Notes: generated from the letters alone by a model not told the origin. A DNA stretch of 47,394 bases from Planococcus salinarum (GCF_007004625.1 NZ_VIFV01000026.1:1-47394); one strand, 5' to 3'; shown: positions 35,942-44,408, counted from the first letter of the stretch. A program made the numbers and translations.

Positions 35942-35971
35942 TTGCAAATGCTACCGGCTATCCCCTATAAT
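35942..35971 (+). promoter_or_regulatory. SigA-like promoter upstream of the yitT-type gene
   Basis: TTGCAA (35942-35947), 18-base spacer, TATAAT (35966-35971). Transcription would start near 35978, about 120 bases before the gene at 36100. Confidence 0.6.
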
Positions 35972-36016
35972 TTGAAACATTGTGCCACGAGCGGGGCAAG
36001 AGAACCATTCACTTTC

Positions 36017-36051
36017 AAAAAAGGCTGAATGCATCTGCATGGCTTTTTTTT
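36017..36051 (+). terminator. Leader terminator or attenuator before the yitT-type gene
   Basis: AAAAAAGGC, an inner ATGCA-TC-TGCAT stem, then GGCTTTTTTTTCTT. It lies between a good promoter and the coding start, so it would either end a short RNA or attenuate the gene. I recognise no known riboswitch class in the 40 bases ahead of it. Confidence 0.5.
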
Positions 36052-36099
36052 CTTGGCTTATGATCGACAATGAGAAAAATAAAGGAACGAGGAATCATT

Positions 36100-36942
36100 A
36101 TGGATAAAATTTATAGCGGACTGATCATTTTTGCAGGATCAGTGTTACTCGGATTTTCATTTAATATGTTTTTATTGCCGCATGAAATTCTGTCAGGAGG
36201 AATTACTGGGGTTGCGATGATTTTCAGCTTGATGACACCCATCAATGCGGGGATCTGGCTGCTCATCCTGAACATACCGATCCTGATTCTGGGATGGATG
36301 AAGCTCGGCAAGATGTTCATCGCCAACAGCATCTATTCAGTGGCGGTCACATCAATTTCCATGGTGTACATTCCGGTCATGAAAGTGACAGAAGACGCGC
36401 TGTTGTCTTCCGTATTCGGCGGAGTCCTGGTCGGAATCGGAGTAGGGTTCATCATCCGGTTCTACGGGTCCACCGGCGGTTTCGATGTCGTTGGTCTTCT
36501 GATGACCATGAAACGCGATATTCCACTCGGCTTTATGGTGTTTTCACTGAACAGCCTTGTCGTCTTTGTGTCAGGGTTTATCTTTTCCTGGGAACTGGCG
36601 ATGTACACGATGGCATCGATCTACATCACCGGACTGGTGGTTGACCGGATCCATACACGCCATATCAAGCTAAGCCTGATGGTCGTGACCAGCAAAGGCG
36701 ACGAAGTGAAAACAAAACTGCTGGAGAGCCTTTACCGCGGCATTACCGTTACGGATGGGGAAGGCGCCTATTCCGGCAACAAAGTCAAAGTGCTCTATAC
36801 TGTCATTTCACGATACGAGCTGGCATTAGTGCGTCCGCTCATCAAATCGATTGACCCCAATGCATTTGTCAGCATCAATGAGACAATGGAAGTTATGGGC
36901 AATTTCCGAAGAGACAATAATTTCAAGAAATCCCCGGCATGA
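36100..36942 (+). CDS. YitT-family membrane protein (DUF161 + DUF2179)
   Basis: 280 residues from ATG 36100, behind AACGAGGAATC. Five membrane helices (residues 1 to about 175) with the family stretch F-N-M-F-L-L-P-H-E-I-L-S-G-G-I-T-G and GSTGGFDVVGLLM. A soluble C-terminal DUF2179 domain (ESLYRGITVTDGEGAYSGNKVKVLYTVISRYEL) follows. The function of YitT proteins is not known; the last domain has an ACT-like fold suggesting ligand sensing. It is a single gene with a leader hairpin. Confidence 0.9.
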   Translation: MDKIYSGLIIFAGSVLLGFSFNMFLLPHEILSGGITGVAMIFSLMTPINAGIWLLILNIPILILGWMKLGKMFIANSIYSVAVTSISMVYIPVMKVTEDALLSSVFGGVLVGIGVGFIIRFYGSTGGFDVVGLLMTMKRDIPLGFMVFSLNSLVVFVSGFIFSWELAMYTMASIYITGLVVDRIHTRHIKLSLMVVTSKGDEVKTKLLESLYRGITVTDGEGAYSGNKVKVLYTVISRYELALVRPLIKSIDPNAFVSINETMEVMGNFRRDNNFKKSPA

Positions 36943-36948
36943 CCGGAC

Positions 36949-36983
36949 AAAGCCGTTTCCTCTTTTAGGGGAAACGGCTTTTT
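36949..36983 (+). terminator. Terminator after the yitT-type gene
   Basis: AAAGCCGTTTCC, loop, GGAAACGGCTTTTT; 12-base stem plus T-run. Confidence 0.93.
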
Positions 36984-37004
36984 AATACCATAACGGAAAG
37001 CTGG

Positions 37005-37029
37005 AAAAGCCAAGTCGAGTGACTTGGCT
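37005..37029 (-). terminator. Terminator of the capA-gyrI-like pair
   Basis: On the minus strand AGCCAAGTC-ACTC-GACTTGGCT runs into TTTTCC, two bases after the stop at 37032. Confidence 0.85.
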
Positions 37030-37031
37030 CC

Positions 37032-37661
37032 TTATGGCATGACCTTCTCCACCTTGCAGCGGATAACGGTTTTCAGTTTGGAAGGAGCTGTTTTTCGAAA
37101 ATCATTCAAATAGATTTCCCGATGCTTCTTGCTGCTGCGCTGCAAGTCATTTTCTTCGAGAAAGCGGTCGATTTTTTCAAACGAAGCCGGTTCATCATCA
37201 TAAGGGCCTTCGTGCAAAATCTGTACAGCCAATCCCTCTTCAAATTCTTCGAACACCACTTCATTCAACAGTTCATCAGGTTTTTTTTGGCCAGCAATTT
37301 CATAAGCTTTCAATATAGTCCCGTTATCCGCAAAATCCGGCTGCCGGATCATTAACGTGTAGAGAAATTCATTTTTATCAAGTGTGGGAAGCTCCTTTCC
37401 TTTTTCGGTAAGGCACCATACCGCTTCAAGCGGATACACAGTGTATTCATAATAGCCAGGGGGGATAAAACCTGTTTTCGGCATCATGCGAACGGCATAA
37501 GCAAGTGAATAGAGAACTTCTATCCGTCTGGCGAAATCTTCGCTGTTCGGATCGCCTTTCCCTTGAATTGCAAAAAATCGCTGCTTCGGGACCTGGATCA
37601 ACACCGGGGATGAAGGGGGCAGATACAATTCTCTTTCAACTTTACGCCATTCATGCTTCAT
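37032..37661 (-). CDS. GyrI-like small-molecule-binding domain protein
   Basis: 209 residues behind AGGAGG. The family is the stand-alone GyrI-like (SOUL/BmrR-C-type) domain: a start of KVERELYLPPSSPVLIQVPKQRFFAIQGKGDPN, PPGYYEYTVYPLEAVWCLT, and VQILHEGPYDDEPASFEKIDRFLEENDL as the second half of the fold, ending with REIYLNDFRKTAPSKLKTVIR. Such domains bind hydrophobic drugs or act as hydrolases in some members; this protein has no DNA-binding part. It begins 33 bases after capA and shares its transcript. Confidence 0.87.
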   Translation of the reverse strand: MKHEWRKVERELYLPPSSPVLIQVPKQRFFAIQGKGDPNSEDFARRIEVLYSLAYAVRMMPKTGFIPPGYYEYTVYPLEAVWCLTEKGKELPTLDKNEFLYTLMIRQPDFADNGTILKAYEIAGQKKPDELLNEVVFEEFEEGLAVQILHEGPYDDEPASFEKIDRFLEENDLQRSSKKHREIYLNDFRKTAPSKLKTVIRCKVEKVMP

Positions 37662-37694
37662 AAAATCCTCCTGTCTTTTCCTGTAAGTGTAAAG

Positions 37695-38834
37695 CTATTC
37701 ATTAAACTCCAGATCACTGATCCATGAAGACAGATGCGCTTTTACTTCCTTGTTCAAATTGGGGTGGACATTTTCAAGTAAATCAATTTCAAACCAACTG
37801 TAATCTCTATTTTTCACAAATGTATTTGTGAATGACGGATCTTTTAATACAATTTCAGAGGTGCCCTCTGCGACTTTCTTTTCCACTTGAATTGTCAGGA
37901 TTGTACCAATTTGACGTGGAATTTCGTTTTGCCCCGACAGGAAATTGCCCAGCGAATAGATGACAAATACCTGGCGTCCATCAGATGTTTCAATCCACGC
38001 GGGAGGCTGCAGGACATGCGGGTGGTGGCCAAGTATGATGTCTGCGCCGTTTTCTGCTGCGAAATGGGCGAGATCAATCTGTGATTCATTCGGCATCGGC
38101 TGGTATTCATCACCGAAGTGCAGGTTCAGGACCACCACTTCGGATTGCTCCCTGGCACGCTGCAGATCCCTTTTGATCAATTCCTTGTCGATCCGGTTCA
38201 CCAGGTATTCTCTGCCCGGAGGTGTTGGGACGCCATTTGTTCCATAAGTATAGGAAAGAAACGAAAATGTAATGTCATTTGCAGTCATCAGCGTTATCTC
38301 TTCACGTTCTTCGGCAGATAAATAAGAACCTGTACGTTCCATTCCAATTTCATCCCAATAATTGATGGCATTTTCGATAGCCGGGACGCCTCTGTCAAGC
38401 GTATGGTTATTGGCCATGGCAACAACGTCAACCCCAGCATCCTTTAAGGCATCGCCAACCTCAAAAGGACTGTTGAAAGAAGGGTATGTCGACAATCCGA
38501 TCCCGGAACCGCCAATGATGCTTTCGGAATTGGCGACAGTAATATCGGCTCTTTCCATATAGGGTTTCACTTTCTCGAACATGGGGTCGAAATCATAGCC
38601 ACCCGGAGTTTGGGCGGCATTATAAACTTTGCTGTGGATCAGGATGTCACCCACAGCTGACAGTGACACTGTCCGGACCTGGGAGAAATCCGGTATATCG
38701 GTGGTGGATTTCCGTGTTTCAAATTCAGTTTCTTCCATTACAAGGACGGCGGGAACTTGAACAGCGATGCAACCGGCCATCAGAAGGACCATCAGCAGCA
38801 TTACCAAAAAGGTGAAATAGCGAATTGGATTCAA
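37695..38834 (-). CDS. CapA-family (PGA_cap) metallophosphatase-like lipoprotein
   Basis: About 379 residues from TTG 38834; TTGGAGAG lies upstream. A membrane/signal segment ends at a lipobox-like LMAGC, so it is probably lipid-anchored. The PGA_cap domain follows: LSAVGDILIH near the start, VANSESIIGG (N-S-E motif), VAMANNHTLDRG, then LHFGDEYQ and IILGHHPHVLQPP with the metal-binding histidines, and YSLGNFLSGQ. In B. anthracis CapA works with CapBCE in poly-gamma-glutamate export; no capB/C is here, so this is one of the stand-alone CapA-like proteins of unknown role. Confidence 0.87.
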   Translation of the reverse strand: MNPIRYFTFLVMLLMVLLMAGCIAVQVPAVLVMEETEFETRKSTTDIPDFSQVRTVSLSAVGDILIHSKVYNAAQTPGGYDFDPMFEKVKPYMERADITVANSESIIGGSGIGLSTYPSFNSPFEVGDALKDAGVDVVAMANNHTLDRGVPAIENAINYWDEIGMERTGSYLSAEEREEITLMTANDITFSFLSYTYGTNGVPTPPGREYLVNRIDKELIKRDLQRAREQSEVVVLNLHFGDEYQPMPNESQIDLAHFAAENGADIILGHHPHVLQPPAWIETSDGRQVFVIYSLGNFLSGQNEIPRQIGTILTIQVEKKVAEGTSEIVLKDPSFTNTFVKNRDYSWFEIDLLENVHPNLNKEVKAHLSSWISDLEFNE

Positions 38835-39257
38835 CCTGACCACTCTCCAAACACATAATGTAGTTATAAAGGCATGAAACAACTGGAAATTAAAGTTTTT
38901 TAAAAACGGAAAATTCTGATAAAATATATATTTGATAAAAATGTGTATTGAAAATAGATGTTTAATAACATACTACAACACTAGTCGGGTATTGACTAGT
39001 GCTTTTTGTTTAATGAATGGTCAATTTTATGCCGGATACCAATGGGATGGTCCCGCTACGCCGCACTGGATCCGGAGAAATAGATAGATTTTGAACTCTG
39101 GATTTTTACGGGCCTTATCGAAATGAGTGGGTAACAATCTTAAAAAAGAAATAATTTAGGAGATTCTATTCCAATTTTTTGAAAATAGAGTATACTTGAA
39201 ATTAAATATGGAAAATCGGAAATTTTTGAAAACAGGTCGGATGCAGGGGGGTAACAA
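38835..39257. other. Long intergenic region with an orphan terminator
   Basis: Divergent spacer between capA-like (-) and the gene at 39258 (+). It contains an unassigned hairpin terminator (38979-39007) and a -10-like TATACT (39189-39194) for the next gene. No protein gene is supported; a short RNA ending at the hairpin is possible. Confidence 0.4.
38979..39007 (+). terminator. Orphan terminator-like hairpin
   Basis: CACTAGTC-x7-GACTAGTG followed by CTTTTTG. No coding gene ends before it on the plus strand. Confidence 0.55.
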
Positions 39258-39536
39258 ATGGAGTTCATAATCGAATTGGTGAGTGAGATATTTGCTTATT
39301 TCTTTACTCCAAAGAGACGTTTGGAGAAGAACGTCGGAATTCTGAAAAACGATCCATGGTTTGCTGAACTGGAAGATGACTTCCGCTATAATCACCTTAT
39401 CTGGAATAATCGAAAGGTGACGCGTTACCTCGGCTTGAACAGCAATGTAGATAAGCTTCTCAAAAATAATGACGAAAAAGCCAAATTCAAAAAGCTTCTG
39501 ACTTATGAACATGTAAAGTTCATCACGCTGTCCTGA
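39258..39536 (+). CDS. Hypothetical small protein
   Basis: 92 residues, GGGGGG about six bases before the ATG. An amphipathic or membrane-touching N-terminus (FIIELVSEIFAYFFTP) is followed by a charged helical part (RRLEKNVGILKNDPWFAELEDDFRYNHLIWNNRKV). No family is recognised. It has its own promoter-like sequence and the terminator at 39553. Confidence 0.55.
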   Translation: MEFIIELVSEIFAYFFTPKRRLEKNVGILKNDPWFAELEDDFRYNHLIWNNRKVTRYLGLNSNVDKLLKNNDEKAKFKKLLTYEHVKFITLS

Positions 39537-39552
39537 TTTTTCAAACATCGCC

Positions 39553-39589
39553 AAAAAGGCCGAAACCCATAACAGGTTCCGGCCTTTTT
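39553..39589. terminator. Bidirectional terminator
   Basis: AAAAAGGCCGAAACC, loop, GGTTCCGGCCTTTTT with one mismatch. It serves the gene at 39258 and cysK. Confidence 0.9.
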
Positions 39590-39608
39590 CTATATCTTCT
39601 ATTAGATG

Positions 39609-40526
39609 TCAGTCGAACAGGTTCATGCTCAAGTAACGTTCACCGGTATCCGGGGCGATGCACAGCACTCGTTTGCCTTTGCCCAGGCGCTTGGCGATTT
39701 CAATTGCGGCGAAAATGGTGGCTCCCGCGGAAGGACCGACAAATATGCCTTCTTCCCGCGCCACTCTCCTGAAAATATCGATTGCGTCCTCATCTTCGAT
39801 CGCAAAAATTTCGTCATAAACATGGGTATTCAGAATGTCTGGAATAAACCCGGGGCTGGTTCCGACCAATTTATGCTTGCCGGGTTTGCCGCCGGACAAA
39901 ACAGGAGAGCCTTTCGGTTCGACGACGGCGATATACAGTTCAGGCAGTTCTTCCTTTAACGCTTCGCCTGTCCCGGTAATGGTCCCGCCGGTTCCGGCAG
40001 AGGCGACAAAAGCATCGAGTTTGCCTTCCATCTGCTCCAGGATTTCACGGGCCGTCGTAGAGCGGTGGATATCCGGATTCGCCTGGTTTTCAAATTGCTG
40101 GGGAATGAAACTGTTGGGTATGCCGGATTGCAGTTCCTGCGCCTTTTTTATGGCACCCGGCATTTTTTCGTGATCCGGAGTGAGGACGACTTCAGCCCCA
40201 AATGCCTTTAACAGGTTAATGCGTTCTTTTGTGGCATTATCCGGCAGCACCAAAATGGCACGGTAGCCTTTGGCGGCAGCCACCATGGCCAGCCCGATGC
40301 CTGTATTGCCGCTCGTGGGTTCAATGATCGTGGCCCCTGCTCTAATGATACCCTGCTCTTCTGCCGTCTTGATCATGTTAAAGGCGGCACGGTCTTTAAC
40401 GCTTTTGGAAGGATTGAACATCTCTAATTTTACGTAGACGTCCGCAGCGCCTTCCGGTACAATGCGGTTCAATTTTACGACCGGTGTTTCTCCGATCAGA
40501 TCAGTTATATTGTCGACTGGTTTCAT
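39609..40526 (-). CDS. cysK: Cysteine synthase (O-acetylserine sulfhydrylase) CysK
   Basis: 305 residues from ATG 40526; GGAAAGG lies about 12 bases upstream. Makes cysteine from O-acetylserine and sulfide with PLP. The PLP lysine is K44 in NPSKSVKDR. The substrate loop is EPTSGNTGIGLA, the phosphate-binding loop is SAGTGGTITGTG, and the C-terminal loop is GPSAGATIFAA. The substitution SKS for the common G-G/A-S ahead of VKDR is within family range. No S-box or T-box leader is seen. CysK versus CysM-type specificity is not fully settled but CysK is favoured by the motifs. Confidence 0.92.
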   Translation of the reverse strand: MKPVDNITDLIGETPVVKLNRIVPEGAADVYVKLEMFNPSKSVKDRAAFNMIKTAEEQGIIRAGATIIEPTSGNTGIGLAMVAAAKGYRAILVLPDNATKERINLLKAFGAEVVLTPDHEKMPGAIKKAQELQSGIPNSFIPQQFENQANPDIHRSTTAREILEQMEGKLDAFVASAGTGGTITGTGEALKEELPELYIAVVEPKGSPVLSGGKPGKHKLVGTSPGFIPDILNTHVYDEIFAIEDEDAIDIFRRVAREEGIFVGPSAGATIFAAIEIAKRLGKGKRVLCIAPDTGERYLSMNLFD

Positions 40527-40772
40527 GTATAAAAACAACCTTTCCTGACGAATAAAATGTAAGTCCTGTTTTTATGATTGTAGTATACCGGAGGCAATTC
40601 CGACAAATCCTATGGCTTATTTACCTTTACACGGCTGCAACTGAGATAAGATAGATTTTAGAAATTAGACCTAATGATATTTAGATTAATTGTGACTTTT
40701 GAATAAATAATATACCTTTATTTGTTAATTATGTGTATAATAAAGCTAATAAATGAATCGGAGGCGCTCCAT

Positions 40773-42209
40773 ATGGTAAAAACTCCTGAGTTAGTGGATT
40801 CCATGGTTTTGGACATGGATGCCACAGAAGTTGCACAGTTGTTAAAAGAAAAGAAGCTCAATTCCCGCCAGATCGTGGAGATCTATATTGAGCATCTGAA
40901 CAGGATCAATCCTTCTGTGAATTGCCTTGTTGAAAACCGGTTTGATGAAGCCTTGCGGGAAGCTGACAGTGCTGATTGCAGGCTGGCATCAGAAGAAGCA
41001 GCGGGAGTATTGTTCGGTGTGCCGATCAGCATAAAAGAAGCATTTGATGTGGGCGGCATGAAAACGACCGGCGGCTTACTCGGGCGCAAAGACTTTGTGA
41101 TGGACCGTGATGCGGAAGTCGTTCGGAAACTTCGGGCGGAAGGCGCCATCATTCTCGGCAAAAGCAATACGCCGGAGCTGTGTTTTTGCCAGGAAACTGA
41201 AAACAAGCTTTATGGACGTACAAATAATCCGCGGGACCTGCACAGGACGGCAGGTGGATCGAGCGGTGGGGAAGGTGCTTTGATAGCAGCTGGCGGTGCC
41301 GCTGCCGGACTTGGTTCTGACATTGGCGGATCCATCCGGTTTCCTGGCCATTTCAATGGAGTCGTCGGCTTCAAGTCGGGAAAGGGACAAGTTTCACCGG
41401 AAGGAAGCTATCCCGTTGTAAAACAGGAGTTGCAGGACAGGATGCTTGGCATCGGACCGATTGCAAAAAGTGTCAGAGATGCAAGGACCATATACAACAT
41501 AGTCGCGAAACAAAAAGCGCCGGAAAGAAAGTTGGAAAGCTTCACGTTCAATATCATTCCGGATACAGATTACCCGATGGCCGACCATACTCGGAAACTT
41601 CTTGATTCCATACACCACAAGAGTTCGCCGGATTTTAATACCGAGCGTGAAATTCCGCCCTACTTTAAGGATTCTACTGAAATATGGCAGGAAATCATGT
41701 CGATTGACGGGGCTTCTGATGCAAGAACTGAAGCCTTCGGCGGCAAAGCAAAGAATCTTTACCGCTCTTACCTGACGGAACGCATGAATCGGAAATCTGA
41801 AGTGCACAGATATTTATCCTGGGCTTTGATCGGAGCGTCCCTTTTCAAGCCTTCTGAAAAACGGCTGAAAAAAATTGAGGACTTTCTGCAGCACGGAGAC
41901 CACATCCTGGAGAACTACCTGAAAGAGCGCATCCTGATCATGCCGGTCTACCATAAGACTGCACCCCGGCACGGAGTGGTTTACCGGGAGATATTCTCTA
42001 TCCGGAAAACGTTCCGCCAGTATCTTCCGTACGTCGCTTATGCCAACACATGGGGGTTGCCGTCATTGACGGTTCCAGCAGGAACTGATGAAAAAGGCAT
42101 GCCCATTGGCATCCAATTGATCAGCCGCAATGGCAACGAAGAAGCTTTGTTTCAACTCGGCGAATGGCTGGAGCAGAACTTTCAGTCCTATAAACGGGCC
42201 ATTTTATAG
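40773..42209 (+). CDS. Amidase-signature family amidase
   Basis: 478 residues from ATG 40773, behind CGGAGG. The Ser-cisSer-Lys triad is complete: Lys88 in SIKEAFD, cis-Ser in GGSSGGEG (about 163-164) and nucleophile Ser187 in GSDIGGSIRFP. The C-terminal part carries ANTWGLPSLTVPAG. It hydrolyses an amide bond of unknown compound; the form resembles fatty-acid-amide-hydrolase-like bacterial amidases more than GatA, and no gatB/C is present. It is a single gene. Confidence 0.88.
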   Translation: MVKTPELVDSMVLDMDATEVAQLLKEKKLNSRQIVEIYIEHLNRINPSVNCLVENRFDEALREADSADCRLASEEAAGVLFGVPISIKEAFDVGGMKTTGGLLGRKDFVMDRDAEVVRKLRAEGAIILGKSNTPELCFCQETENKLYGRTNNPRDLHRTAGGSSGGEGALIAAGGAAAGLGSDIGGSIRFPGHFNGVVGFKSGKGQVSPEGSYPVVKQELQDRMLGIGPIAKSVRDARTIYNIVAKQKAPERKLESFTFNIIPDTDYPMADHTRKLLDSIHHKSSPDFNTEREIPPYFKDSTEIWQEIMSIDGASDARTEAFGGKAKNLYRSYLTERMNRKSEVHRYLSWALIGASLFKPSEKRLKKIEDFLQHGDHILENYLKERILIMPVYHKTAPRHGVVYREIFSIRKTFRQYLPYVAYANTWGLPSLTVPAGTDEKGMPIGIQLISRNGNEEALFQLGEWLEQNFQSYKRAIL

Positions 42210-42216
42210 TGAAAAT

Positions 42217-42256
42217 AAAAAACCTGTGCACTTTTTTAAAAGCGCACAGGTTTTTT
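42217..42256 (+). terminator. Terminator after the amidase gene
   Basis: AAAAAACCTGTGC, loop, GCACAGGTTTTTT; 13-base stem. Confidence 0.92.
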
Positions 42257-42315
42257 GCTTTGCAAGGGAATTGAGGAAATAGCATTGGGCTTCAAAATTC
42301 ATTCCGTTTCATAAG

Positions 42316-42351
42316 AAAAAGAATCGCCCTCAAAAACATGAAGGACGATTC
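42316..42351 (-). terminator. Terminator of the 29-residue protein gene
   Basis: On the minus strand GAATCGTCCT and AGGGCGATTC pair (one mismatch) and run into TTTTTC. It lies about 55 bases after the stop at 42406. Confidence 0.75.
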
Positions 42352-42405
42352 CGGAGAAGTGGATAAGTCTAGAAGCCTTCCTGATCCACAATCGGTATTT
42401 GTACC

Positions 42406-42495
42406 TTACGAGGTGAAAAATTGGATCAGAGAATAAATTCCAATAGACAGCAAGAGTAATGCGCCTACCAGATAAATGATTAATGCGTTCTTCAA
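42406..42495 (-). CDS. 29-residue single-helix membrane protein
   Basis: A short gene with TTG start seven bases after AGGAGG (a strong site). Product: Met-Lys-Asn-Ala then a hydrophobic helix LIIYLVGALLLLSIGIY, ending S-L-I-Q-F-F-T-S. A different, longer frame across the same bases lacks a good start. Its own promoter is unclear; the terminator at 42316 closes it. No family is named. Confidence 0.6.
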   Translation of the reverse strand: MKNALIIYLVGALLLLSIGIYSLIQFFTS

Positions 42496-42865
42496 AATTA
42501 GCCTCCTGCAATTTGTAGAATAGGTAATTAGATTTGATCTTATGTAATTTACTTCAATACACCATATCAAGGCTATTTCACTGTATCAAATATAGTGAGG
42601 ATTCTCGAATAAAGTGCACTATTGTGTAGGATGGAATGAAAAGCGAAGCTTCTGTAATCACAAATACAGGTATGACTTGGAATGGTGTCAATATACCTAA
42701 TGATTTATCCCGGTTAACAAAAAAAGCCAAAATTCGACAAATCTTTTCCCAATTACATGGATGAGCATCTTCTGCTACCGTTAAATATGTGGCAGGGAGA
42801 TTGCGGGACGCCGCATCGCCGGATTGTATGGCCATAAAAAACATATAGGGATAGGAGATTGATGT
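42496..42865. other. Upstream region of the first subtilisin gene
   Basis: The last 165 bases are about three-quarters identical to the region before the second subtilisin. Shared blocks include AAATTCGACAA, TTTTCCCAATTAC, TTCTGCTA-x-CGTTA and TTGCGGGACGCCGCATC. No gene is supported here. Confidence 0.5.
42801..42829 (+). promoter_or_regulatory. Candidate weak promoter of subtilisin gene 1
   Basis: TTGCGG (42801-42806), 17 bases, TTGTAT (42824-42829). The same spacing and -35 recur before subtilisin gene 2. Both elements are poor, as expected for an activator-dependent promoter. Inference only. Confidence 0.35.
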
Positions 42866-43182
42866 ATGAAGAGATCAGGAAAGATTTTCACAACTGCAAT
42901 GCTGGCAGTCACTTTGATATTGCCTTCAATGGGGGTAAGCGCCGATGAAGGAAATGCAGCAGCCAATGGCAATGAAAAATTCCGGGTACTGGTTGACTCA
43001 GCCGATCAGAACAGCCTGAAGAATGTGAAACAGCAGTACGGTGTACATTGGGATTTCGCTGCGGAAGGTTTTACAACCGATATGAATGAGAAACAATTCA
43101 ATGCTTTAGAGAAAAATAAAAACTTAACTGTAGAAAAAGTTCCGGAGTTGGAAATAGCGACTGCTACGGACAAGCCGGAAGC
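42836..43182 (+). repeat. 347-bp direct repeat, copy 1
   Basis: Identical base for base to 44444-44790. It covers the leader, ribosome site, signal peptide and most of the pro-region of the subtilisin gene. It ends at the first mismatch, 43183. Confidence 0.95.
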
Positions 43183-44128
43183 ATTATACGAAGCGATGGC
43201 GGCATCCCAGTCAACGCCCTGGGGCATCAAAGCCATCTATAATAACAGCAGCATCACACAAACGAGCGGCGGTGGAGGCATCAATATCGCAGTCCTGGAT
43301 ACAGGGGTCAACACGAATCACCCGGATCTGCGCAATAATGTGGAACAGTGCAAAGATTTCACGGTAGGCACGAGCTACACGAATAACAGCTGTACAGATC
43401 GCCAGGGCCACGGAACGCATGTTGCCGGATCTGCTTTGGCTGATGGCGGGACAGGCAGTGGCGTCTACGGCGTGGCACCGGACGCAGACCTTTGGGCTTA
43501 CAAAGTATTGGGTGATGACGGATCCGGTTATGCGGATGACATCGCCGCAGCTATCCGCCACGCAGGCGATCAGGCAACGGCACTTAACACAAAAGTGGTC
43601 ATCAACATGTCACTGGGTTCTTCAGGTGAAAGCAGCCTGATTACGAATGCAGTGGACTATTCATATAATAAAGGCGTTCTTGTCATTGCAGCAGCAGGAA
43701 ATGAGGGGCCATACCAAGGGTCAATCGGTTATCCTGGTGCATTGGTGAATGCGGTGGCAGTAGCGGCACTTGAAAACACTGTGCAAAACGGAACGTACCG
43801 CGTTGCGGACTTCTCTTCACGCGGTTACAGCTGGACTGATGGTGATTACTCCATCCAAAAAGGCGATGTGGAAATTTCAGCGCCGGGTGCGGCAATCTAC
43901 TCCACCTGGTTTGATGGGGGCTACGCGACAATCAGCGGAACGTCAATGGCTTCACCACACGCAGCAGGCCTTGCAGCGAAAATCTGGGCGCAATATCCAT
44001 CCGCTTCAAATGTGGATGTGAGAGGCGAATTGCAGTATCGCGCTTATGAAAACGACATCCTTTCCGGCTACTACGCTGGATATGGAGATGATTTTGCTTC
44101 AGGGTTCGGGTTTGCAACAGTTCAATAA
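42866..44128 (+). CDS. Secreted subtilisin-like serine protease 1 (S8, S41/S39-like)
   Basis: 420 residues. A signal peptide ends near GVSA (about residue 26), followed by an I9-type inhibitor pro-region (about 37-100) and a mature S8 domain beginning near SQSTPWGIKAIYN (114 onward). Triad: Asp145 in VLDTGVN, His182 in GHGTHVAG and Ser360 in SGTSMASPH; oxyanion Asn279 in AAAGNEG. Cys162 and Cys176 flank a loop as in the cold-adapted subtilisins S41/S39, which this closely resembles. It digests proteins outside the cell. It is followed 345 bases later by a paralogue with the same leader and pro-region. The nearby regulator-peptide pair is a candidate controller. Confidence 0.95.
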   Translation: MKRSGKIFTTAMLAVTLILPSMGVSADEGNAAANGNEKFRVLVDSADQNSLKNVKQQYGVHWDFAAEGFTTDMNEKQFNALEKNKNLTVEKVPELEIATATDKPEALYEAMAASQSTPWGIKAIYNNSSITQTSGGGGINIAVLDTGVNTNHPDLRNNVEQCKDFTVGTSYTNNSCTDRQGHGTHVAGSALADGGTGSGVYGVAPDADLWAYKVLGDDGSGYADDIAAAIRHAGDQATALNTKVVINMSLGSSGESSLITNAVDYSYNKGVLVIAAAGNEGPYQGSIGYPGALVNAVAVAALENTVQNGTYRVADFSSRGYSWTDGDYSIQKGDVEISAPGAAIYSTWFDGGYATISGTSMASPHAAGLAAKIWAQYPSASNVDVRGELQYRAYENDILSGYYAGYGDDFASGFGFATVQ

Positions 44129-44145
44129 GAAGATTCATCTGCAAG

Positions 44146-44178
44146 AGCAGTTCCGGTGTTACGCCGGAACTGCTTTTT
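44146..44178 (+). terminator. Terminator after subtilisin gene 1
   Basis: AGCAGTTCCGG, loop, CCGGAACTGCTTTTT. The same block, slightly changed, follows gene 2. Confidence 0.92.
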
Positions 44179-44408
44179 ATATATTGTCGTTTAATGCATC
44201 TTCAAGGTGTATCTCGAACAATGCGCAGTATTGCTTAAATATTTGTGACAGAACCCCTTTAATTGCGCTGAAACACTGTCACTTTTAAATTTGGGACTAT
44301 TTATCTATCGATTAGTCCCGGTTGCTGAAAATTTACTAAATTCGACAATGTTTTTCCCAATTACGCTATCAGTATTCTTCTGCTAACGTTAGGTGTGTGG
44401 CAGGGAAG

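Larger units (their letters stand above)
35703..36099. other. Divergent intergenic region with promoter and short leader
   Basis: Between the EAL (-) and YitT (+) genes. It contains a near-consensus promoter (35942-35971) and a terminator-like hairpin (36017-36051). The transcript between them would be about 75 bases. No gene is supported. Confidence 0.45.

Noticed and set aside
40527..40772. S-box or T-box leader for cysK
   Set aside because: None of the conserved S-box or T-box blocks is present on the minus strand upstream of cysK.
42299..42511. 70-codon minus-strand frame
   Set aside because: It overlaps the better supported 29-residue gene in another frame and passes through that gene's terminator.
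42701..42865. PlcR-box (TATGnAnnnnTnCATA) upstream of the subtilisins
   Set aside because: A partial match, TATGTAATTTACTTCA, exists near 42541 but breaks the consensus at several positions, and gene 2 lacks it.
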